Shown here: positions 37,837 through 44,254 of the stretch, in pieces
Numbering within the stretch: the first letter of the stretch is position 1
Layout: every line of letters starts with the position of its first letter
Origin: Bacillota bacterium
GTDB lineage: Bacteria; Bacillota; Clostridia; Acetivibrionales; JAMNXU01
NCBI GenBank assembly: GCA_023623175.1
Contig: JAMNXU010000012.1
Coordinates: 1-44,254 of the forward strand
Direction: 5' to 3'
Length of the DNA: 44,254 bases
Program-made: the position numbers and the translations under genes
The notes under the pieces: model-generated
Told to the model about the DNA's origin: nothing
What the model saw: only the letters and a program-made list of their open reading frames with translations
Database searches by the model: none

Positions 37837-39354
37837 ATGCAGAAGTTGTTCGCGTATTTACTCACGGTATTATTACTGATTGCATTATTGGCGGGATGCT
37901 CCTTAAAAAAAGGGGCATCCCCTGTCAATGAGCCCTGGAAAAACGGTAAAACCCTGAAACCGACAAAACTGACATTTCTAATACCGGCAAAGGAGCATGA
38001 AAGGTTTCCTGTTATAAAGGAAGAGCTTGAAAAAAGAGCAAAAACCCAATTGAACGTTGAACTTGAATTCATTTTTACGGACAGCAGTTACGTCTTTTAC
38101 CAGGATTTATTGGAACTGAAATTGAGTTCGGATGACGAGATTGACGCCTTTGTCGTCTTTGACTCAAATTTGGGCAACCTTGTAAGAAACGGCATGGTTG
38201 CTGACATTACCGACCTTTTTTCCAAATACGCGCCTTCATACAGCTCGGCATTCACAGGGGAGCAGCTTGCCGTTGCGGTTTTTGACGGCAGGCTCATGGC
38301 CGTACCCCAGTGCAGGCTGCCTGAAATGAAAAGGCTGTATGCCGTCGTGCGCGATGATCTGCTGAAGAAATACGGCATTTCGGAAATTAAAAGTTTCGGG
38401 GACTTCGAGAAATTTCTAGATAAAGTCAGGCAGAACGAGGAAAGAATCCTTCCGCTTCTGACATATAATACCACGCTGAGCCTGTTTGCCGAATATTACG
38501 GCTACGTTGTTTTTGACGAAAGCTACGGTCTTGTTTATAAATGGGACGACCCGGACATGAAGCTGATGGCGTGGGAGCAGACGCCGGAATACGAGGAAGC
38601 CGTAACTACGCTCAACCGGTGGAAGAAAAAAGGTTTTCTGAACGAAGGAATTACGAACCAGCCCATATATATTGAAACGGAGATAACCGGCGGAGGCTAC
38701 GCGTCATTTATAAGGCCATACGGAACAGCGGAATATTACAACACGCTCCTTGAAAAGGAAGGCTATGTTTCGTGGCGGTATCGCGAATTTGACCTGTATC
38801 CCGGGAAAAAATCCCAAAGAATTACAAGCTCCGGCCCGATGTTAGCCTTCAACCGCAATTCTCCCGACGTGGAAAGGGCCCTGATGTTCCTGGAATGGAT
38901 CGAAACGAATCGCGATGTATATGAATTGATAATGTACGGCATCCGGGGACAGGACTTTGAAGGCGACATACACAACACGCCCGGAAGGCCCGAAAGTTTG
39001 TCAACGGACAACCCGTATGCGCAGTGGAACGGGAAAAGCTTCTTTTATAATTATCACAACGAGGGGCTGGATCCTGAAGATGTCAAAAACTATTTGAACG
39101 TGATAAATGAAAGGTCCGATATCGTTCCGCACCACGGATTTCACATTGATCACCAGGCCCTTTACAATCTCATCGGGTCATTCGATGTCAAAAGAAATAC
39201 TTTTTATCTTGAACAGATTATTGACAAGGGAACATATGTAAAAGAAGAACTGCAAAAACACATTAAGAACCAGTCCGGCATAACGCGGTATATACTTGTT
39301 GAAATGCAAAGACAGCTGGATGCATGGAGGAACAAAATAAAAAAAGCGGACTGA
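37837..39354 (+). CDS. Extracellular solute-binding lipoprotein, family 1 type
   Basis: A 505-aa lipoprotein with signal peptide and lipobox LLAGC (Cys about 25). The mature part resembles family 1 / LipO-YtcQ-like binding proteins: KLTFLIPAKEHERFPVIKE at the start, DEIDAFVVFD, ADITDLFSKYAPSY and a C-terminal GSFDVKRNTFYLEQ. No sugar permease or importer ATPase is nearby, so it may deliver a ligand signal to the divergent YesM-type kinase or work with the exporter. It is the last gene of the operon, 38 bp after the second ATPase. The final codons are inside the terminator stem. Confidence 0.82.
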   Translation: MQKLFAYLLTVLLLIALLAGCSLKKGASPVNEPWKNGKTLKPTKLTFLIPAKEHERFPVIKEELEKRAKTQLNVELEFIFTDSSYVFYQDLLELKLSSDDEIDAFVVFDSNLGNLVRNGMVADITDLFSKYAPSYSSAFTGEQLAVAVFDGRLMAVPQCRLPEMKRLYAVVRDDLLKKYGISEIKSFGDFEKFLDKVRQNEERILPLLTYNTTLSLFAEYYGYVVFDESYGLVYKWDDPDMKLMAWEQTPEYEEAVTTLNRWKKKGFLNEGITNQPIYIETEITGGGYASFIRPYGTAEYYNTLLEKEGYVSWRYREFDLYPGKKSQRITSSGPMLAFNRNSPDVERALMFLEWIETNRDVYELIMYGIRGQDFEGDIHNTPGRPESLSTDNPYAQWNGKSFFYNYHNEGLDPEDVKNYLNVINERSDIVPHHGFHIDHQALYNLIGSFDVKRNTFYLEQIIDKGTYVKEELQKHIKNQSGITRYILVEMQRQLDAWRNKIKKAD

Positions 39355-39366
39355 CCGCTTTTTTTT
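39341..39366 (+). terminator. Terminator overlapping the stop codon of the binding-protein gene
   Basis: AAAAAGCGG (39341-39349) pairs with CCGCTTTTT (39355-39363), with ACTGA as loop, followed by more T. The TGA stop (39352-39354) lies in the loop. It closes the cassette on its right side. Confidence 0.9.
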
Positions 39367-39387
39367 AATGTTTTTTCTGAAAATATG

Positions 39388-39431
39388 GGTTAAAATATTC
39401 TTTGAAAACGGTTAAAATATACATTGAATAT
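39388..39431 (+). repeat. 22-bp direct repeat upstream of eno
   Basis: GGTTAAAATATTCTTTGAA (from 39388) and GGTTAAAATATACATTGAA (from 39410) are two adjacent copies with an offset of 22 bp, in the promoter region of eno. TTGAAA at 39402-39407 could be a -35 box, but no clear -10 follows. Either regulator half-sites or a duplication of promoter sequence. Confidence 0.5.
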
Positions 39432-39493
39432 TTTATGTATTCAGCAATTACATATTGCAAACACGAAGCAAGACGTAAAAAAAGAGGAGGTAA

Positions 39494-40801
<1,308 letters not shown>

Positions 40802-40863
40802 TGCTTGTATTTTAAATATTCTTGTGGTAAAATACCTCTGTTGATTCTTTTGGAGGTGTTCTG

Positions 40864-41115
40864 ATGGAGGTAATAAGATTTCTCGTTAGATTAATACATT
40901 TAATATTCTGTGTTGCAATAATAGTAATAGTGTTGTTGCAGTCAGGCAAACAGGTCGGCCTGGGAACGATCGCCGGAGGTGCCGAGACTTTCTTCGGAAA
41001 AAACAAGGGCCGTACGATAGATGCAATGCTGAGCAAGTTTACATCGTTTGCAGCGATACTGTTCCTTATTACCTCACTTGTCCTCGGTTATATAATTAAC
41101 GCAGGTCAGGGCTGA
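40864..41115 (+). CDS. secG: Protein translocase subunit SecG
   Basis: An 83-aa inner-membrane subunit of the Sec translocon. Two membrane segments (about 5-23 and 58-78) are separated by the conserved VLLQSGKQVGLGTIAGGAETFFGKNKGRT loop region, which is diagnostic. TTGGAGGTG precedes ATG 40864. The order eno-secG-rnr is common in Firmicutes. Confidence 0.94.
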   Translation: MEVIRFLVRLIHLIFCVAIIVIVLLQSGKQVGLGTIAGGAETFFGKNKGRTIDAMLSKFTSFAAILFLITSLVLGYIINAGQG

Positions 41116-41143
41116 TGATTAAAAAGGTATAGGAAAGGGTATT

Positions 41144-41176
41144 AAAAGGCTATGTGGATGACACATGGCCTTTTTA
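41144..41176 (+). terminator. Terminator after secG
   Basis: AAAAGGCTATGTG pairs with CACATGGCCTTTT (one G-T pair) around the loop GATGA and runs into TTTTTAAA. Confidence 0.85.
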
Positions 41177-41221
41177 AATGTCGCTTTTACGAATTTTGAA
41201 AATATAATAATTAAGGTAAGT

Positions 41222-41335
41222 GATTTTACTGCAAAAACTCAATTTGCCGGCCTGCGAATCGTTTTCGACGCTGCGGCTCGCCGGCTGATTTTGGCAACTC
41301 ATCTTTAAAGCAAATTTCTTTTTTGCAGTAAAATC
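41222..41335. repeat. 114-bp inverted-repeat element between secG and rnr
   Basis: Perfect 16-bp terminal inverted repeats (GATTTTACTGCAAAAA at 41222-41237 and its complement at 41320-41335). A nested 6-bp inverted pair GCCGGC lies at 41246-41251 and 41280-41285, plus small inner dyads. The element has no reading frame. Its size and ends resemble a miniature inverted-repeat element; an RNA structure controlling rnr is the alternative. I see no second copy in this window. Confidence 0.65.
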
Positions 41336-41442
41336 TCCAACCTAATACATAAAATTGTGAAAAACCGGTTAATTTACACATAAACAGTAAAACGGGGGCG
41401 TTCATTATCGGGATGCCCCTTTGCTACAGGAGGGAAAACACC

Positions 41443-43686
41443 ATTAATACGGACAATTCTATGAAGGATTTGATGAAGGAAAGAAAAGAACGCATAGTTG
41501 AATTCATGAAACAGGACGCTTACAAGCCGCTTCTTTTCAGGGAGCTGGCCTATGTGTTCGGCGTTCCCAAAAGCGACATAGAGGTTTTCAGAAAGCTGCT
41601 CGAAGAGCTCGAAACCGAGGGCCTGATATTCAAAAACCGGCATGAAAGATACGGCGTGCCGGAAAGGATGAACCTGGCAGTGGGCACGCTCCAGGGGAAC
41701 GAAAGCGGCTATGCTTTCCTCATCCCCGACGATCCTGCCGCTGACGACATTTATATACCTGCTGAAAACCTCAATGGAGCAATGGACGCTGACCGTGTTG
41801 TTGCCAGGATTAATTACAGGGATTACGGCGACAGGAAGGCAGAAGGAGAAGTCGTAAGGATTCTCAAGAGGGCCAATACGACAGTTGTAGGGACTTTTGA
41901 GAAGGAAGCCGGATATGGATTTGTGGTGCCGGACAACAGGAAAATCTCGTGGGATATTTTCGTTTCGAAAGAAAATTTCAACAATGCAAAATCGGGACAG
42001 AAGGTAGTTGTTGAAATTCTTCGCTGGCCCGAAAAAAGAAGAAATCCCGAGGGCAGGATAGTTGAAATTCTCGGATATGCCGATGAACCGGGAGTGGACA
42101 TACTGTCGATTATCAAGGCTCACAATCTCAGGATCGAGTTTCCCAGGGATGTCATAGACCAGGTAAGCGGAATTCCTCAGACGGTAACGCAGGAAATGAC
42201 AGTAGGGCGCAGGGACCTCAGGAATCTTAAAATAGTAACCATTGACGATGAAGATGCTAAGGATCTTGACGACGCCATATCCATTGAAAAGCTGCCTGAC
42301 GGAACGTACCGGCTCGGTGTCCATATTGCCGATGTTTCCTATTATGTTAAGGAAAATACGCCTTTGGACAGGGAAGCTTTGAAACGCGGCACCAGCGTTT
42401 ACCTTGTGGACCGGGTACTGCCCATGCTTCCCGCCGAGCTCTCCAACGGAATATGCAGCCTGAATCCCGGCGTGGATCGGCTTGCGTTCACCGTGATGAT
42501 GGACATTGACTCCACGGGTAAGGTAAAGGACCATGAAATTTTCGAAAGTGTCATCAGGGTGACCGAAAGAATGACCTACTCAAATGTCTATAAAATACTG
42601 GCCTTTGAGGACAGCGAACTAATGGAAAGGTATTCCGATCTCGTGGAAGATTTCAGGCTCATGGAAGAACTTGCGCAGATACTGAGGAACAGGAGGATGT
42701 CGAGAGGTTCGTTGGACTTCAATTTTGAAGAAGCCAAGGTTATTCTTGATGACGAAGGTAAACCCGTGGATGTCAGAGCGCGCGAGATTACAATTGCCAA
42801 CAGGATTATCGAGGAATTCATGCTGATATGCAATGAGACCGTCGCCGAGCATTTCTTCTGGGCTAATGCGCCTTTCGTGTACAGGATTCATGAGGATCCG
42901 GACACAGATAAAATGGCGTCTTTTGCCGAGTTTGTGCATAATCTCGGTTACCATGTCAAGGGTATCAATAAAATTCATCCCGGGGCATTGCAGGAATTGC
43001 TGTTCAGGGTAAAGGACAAGAAGGAAGAGAGAATAATAAACACTGTGATGCTGAGGTCGCTGAAAAAGGCCCGTTACAGTCATGAGAACGCGGGTCATTT
43101 CGGCCTCGCGGCAAAACATTACTGCCACTTTACGTCGCCCATAAGAAGATATCCCGATCTCATAATCCACAGGATTATGAAGGAATATATCAGGAATGGA
43201 ATGAGCGAGGCCCGGTTTGACTATTTGAACGAAGTTCTGCCGGAAATTGCAAGGCAGTGTTCTGAACGGGAGAGAGCCGCCGAGGAAGCCGAGAGGGAGA
43301 CAGTCGAGCTCAAGAAGGTCGAATACATGAAACAGCGGGAAGGCGAAATTTTTGAAGGCATAGTATCCAATGTCACTTCCTTCGGGATATTTGTCGAGCT
43401 CGACAACACGGTGGAAGGGCTTGTCCGGCTGAGTAGCATGCACGACGATTACTATATTTATAATGAAAAGAATTACTGCGTAATAGGCGAGCGGACAAAA
43501 AAAACCTATAAAATCGGTGATGCGGTGACCGTAAGGCTGGAAAATGCGGATATTGCCACAAGGAAAATTGAATTTACAATTGTCGAGGAAAAGAAAACCC
43601 GGGAGCGGAAAAAGGGCGTGGATTCCAAAATTTTGGTCCATATAACGGGAGGAAAGAAGAAAAAGAAAGCGCTGAAGAAGGCATAA
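41443..43686 (+). CDS. rnr: Ribonuclease R
   Basis: An approximately 747-aa 3'-5' exoribonuclease that degrades structured RNA and helps tmRNA-linked quality control. Domain order: N-terminal winged helix (about 15-75), two cold-shock domains (to about 210), and the RNB catalytic domain with aspartates in IDDEDAKDLDDAIS. A C-terminal S1 domain (GEIFEGIVSNVTSFGIFVEL) and a Lys-rich tail follow. Start: AGGAGGG (41428-41434) is ideally placed for ATT 41443; ATG 41461 is 26 bases from it, and ATG 41413 lies upstream of it with only a weak, distant GGGGGCG. The start is therefore uncertain; the enzyme identity is not. Confidence 0.95.
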   Translation: MNTDNSMKDLMKERKERIVEFMKQDAYKPLLFRELAYVFGVPKSDIEVFRKLLEELETEGLIFKNRHERYGVPERMNLAVGTLQGNESGYAFLIPDDPAADDIYIPAENLNGAMDADRVVARINYRDYGDRKAEGEVVRILKRANTTVVGTFEKEAGYGFVVPDNRKISWDIFVSKENFNNAKSGQKVVVEILRWPEKRRNPEGRIVEILGYADEPGVDILSIIKAHNLRIEFPRDVIDQVSGIPQTVTQEMTVGRRDLRNLKIVTIDDEDAKDLDDAISIEKLPDGTYRLGVHIADVSYYVKENTPLDREALKRGTSVYLVDRVLPMLPAELSNGICSLNPGVDRLAFTVMMDIDSTGKVKDHEIFESVIRVTERMTYSNVYKILAFEDSELMERYSDLVEDFRLMEELAQILRNRRMSRGSLDFNFEEAKVILDDEGKPVDVRAREITIANRIIEEFMLICNETVAEHFFWANAPFVYRIHEDPDTDKMASFAEFVHNLGYHVKGINKIHPGALQELLFRVKDKKEERIINTVMLRSLKKARYSHENAGHFGLAAKHYCHFTSPIRRYPDLIIHRIMKEYIRNGMSEARFDYLNEVLPEIARQCSERERAAEEAERETVELKKVEYMKQREGEIFEGIVSNVTSFGIFVELDNTVEGLVRLSSMHDDYYIYNEKNYCVIGERTKKTYKIGDAVTVRLENADIATRKIEFTIVEEKKTRERKKGVDSKILVHITGGKKKKKALKKA

Positions 43687-43692
43687 AAAAAC

Positions 43693-43725
43693 GGAACTGT
43701 CCGGTCCGCGGACAGTTCCTGTTTA
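43693..43725 (+). terminator. Terminator between rnr and the HPr-like gene
   Basis: A perfect 11-bp stem GGAACTGTCCG/CGGACAGTTCC with loop GTCCG is followed by TGTTTATTT. An A-run to its left lets it also serve the convergent gene. Confidence 0.85.
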
Positions 43726-43799
43726 TTTCAATTTCTGAAATTGATGCGCTTTTGTATATTGTTGGCAGTCATCAGCAATTTTATTGACATTGGCACAAC

Positions 43800-44027
43800 T
43801 CAAACAATGAACTTCTTTATTTCGTTTAGCAACGATTCGCAATCATCGCTGTGTATATCCATTTTTATAGGTTTGCTGAGATCAAGGCTGAATATGCCCA
43901 TTATGGATTTAGCATCAACAACATAGCGGCCTGATGAAAGATCCACTTCGAACTCGTACCTGTTGACGATATTTACGAAGTCTTTTACATCATTTATGGA
44001 TTTGAAAGAAACGTTAACCGACTTCAT
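43800..44027 (-). CDS. HPr-like protein lacking the phosphocarrier histidine
   Basis: A 75-aa protein with the HPr fold pattern. The region around HPr Ser46 is kept: DAKSIMGIFSLDL with S41. At the place of the PTS histidine loop (TGLHARPA in HPr) it has INDVKDFVN, so there is no His15 and no PTS phosphate relay. This recalls Bacillus Crh, a Ser46-only co-regulator of CcpA. Such short HPr-like proteins are frequent in clostridia, from memory. Possible substrate of the HprK encoded at 8.6 kb. AGGGGG lies six bases before ATG 44027. Confidence 0.8.
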   Translation of the reverse strand: MKSVNVSFKSINDVKDFVNIVNRYEFEVDLSSGRYVVDAKSIMGIFSLDLSKPIKMDIHSDDCESLLNEIKKFIV

Positions 44028-44094
44028 GCTTGCGCCCCCTTTTCCTTATATACCAGAGCTGTGAAGGCTTCCTGGATAATATCTTCTTAAGTTA

Positions 44095-44123
44095 ATATTA
44101 TCCTTTTTGGTATAACAAGTCAA
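44095..44123 (-). promoter_or_regulatory. Promoter of the HPr-like gene
   Basis: On the minus strand TTGACT (44123-44118), 17 bp and TAATAT (44100-44095) give a leader of about 60 nt. Nothing else is recognizable in 44124-44254. Confidence 0.6.
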
Positions 44124-44254
44124 TGATGTATTGTTATCACGATAGTGTCAACTTTTTGTAGGATTTTTCAGAACAAATCTTCTTTGGTAAAGCCTAAAAC
44201 TAAATTAATTCAGCATGTTGGATGCAACGAAGAATCCTATATACCGGCGTTACC

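Noticed and set aside
41374..42534. Open frame of 386 codons opposite the rnr 5' half
   Set aside because: Antisense shadow of a clearly conserved gene; its composition is low-quality and no motif is visible.

Overview
The window reads as chromosome of an anaerobic, endospore-forming Gram-positive bacterium of the Clostridia. The evidence is a spoIVFA/spoIVFB-like pair, a complete spoIIA operon (spoIIAA, spoIIAB, sigF), an NfnAB electron-bifurcating transhydrogenase, HPr kinase, WhiA and SecG. Gene order and moderate GC content resemble thermophilic cellulolytic clostridia (cluster III relatives). That placement is an inference from recalled synteny; no search was run.

Layout. 1-3.5 kb: the start of an unknown minus-strand gene, a 24-bp tandem repeat array, a LytM/M23 plus M50 protease pair (SpoIVFA/SpoIVFB type), and a convergent argC with a probable ArgR-type control region. 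3.4-6.3 kb: a palindromic REP-like element, nfnA-nfnB, and two tRNA-Gly genes behind a consensus promoter and ended by a strong terminator. 6.3-8.0 kb, minus strand: a ribokinase and an SIS sugar-phosphate isomerase. 8.0-8.57 kb: 600 bp of degenerate tandem repeats. 8.57-15.3 kb: hprK-murB-rapZ-yvcK-whiA, running into spoIIAA-spoIIAB-sigF. A textbook sigma-H promoter lies across the 3' end of whiA. 15.4-21.5 kb: a small membrane protein, a DUF362 ferredoxin protein, a CheX-like protein, trmL-peptidase-pfk, and a DUF2156 protein.

21.5-44 kb is the lower-glycolysis locus in the common Firmicute order gap-pgk-tpi-gpmI-eno followed by secG-rnr, but with two interruptions. A secreted TolC-like coiled-coil protein sits between gap and pgk. 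An 11-kb cassette (28.0-39.4 kb), bounded by terminators, sits between gpmI and eno. The cassette has a YesMN-type two-component system transcribed divergently from an operon: a membrane-fusion lipoprotein, a 959-aa tandem-FtsX permease, two ABC ATPases and an orphan solute-binding lipoprotein. The second ATPase carries a C-terminal AbrB/SpoVT-like domain. This cassette is my best candidate for a poorly described system: an envelope-spanning export or sensing machine with its own signalling.

Other notable signals: pgk and tpi are one open reading frame joined across a run of ten A residues. One A fewer or more gives an immediate or near-immediate stop, and neither indel state leaves tpi a usual start codon. 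This suggests transcript slippage could set the ratio of PGK to PGK-TPI fusion. An HPr-like protein without the phosphocarrier histidine but with the HPr-kinase serine lies in the same window as hprK.
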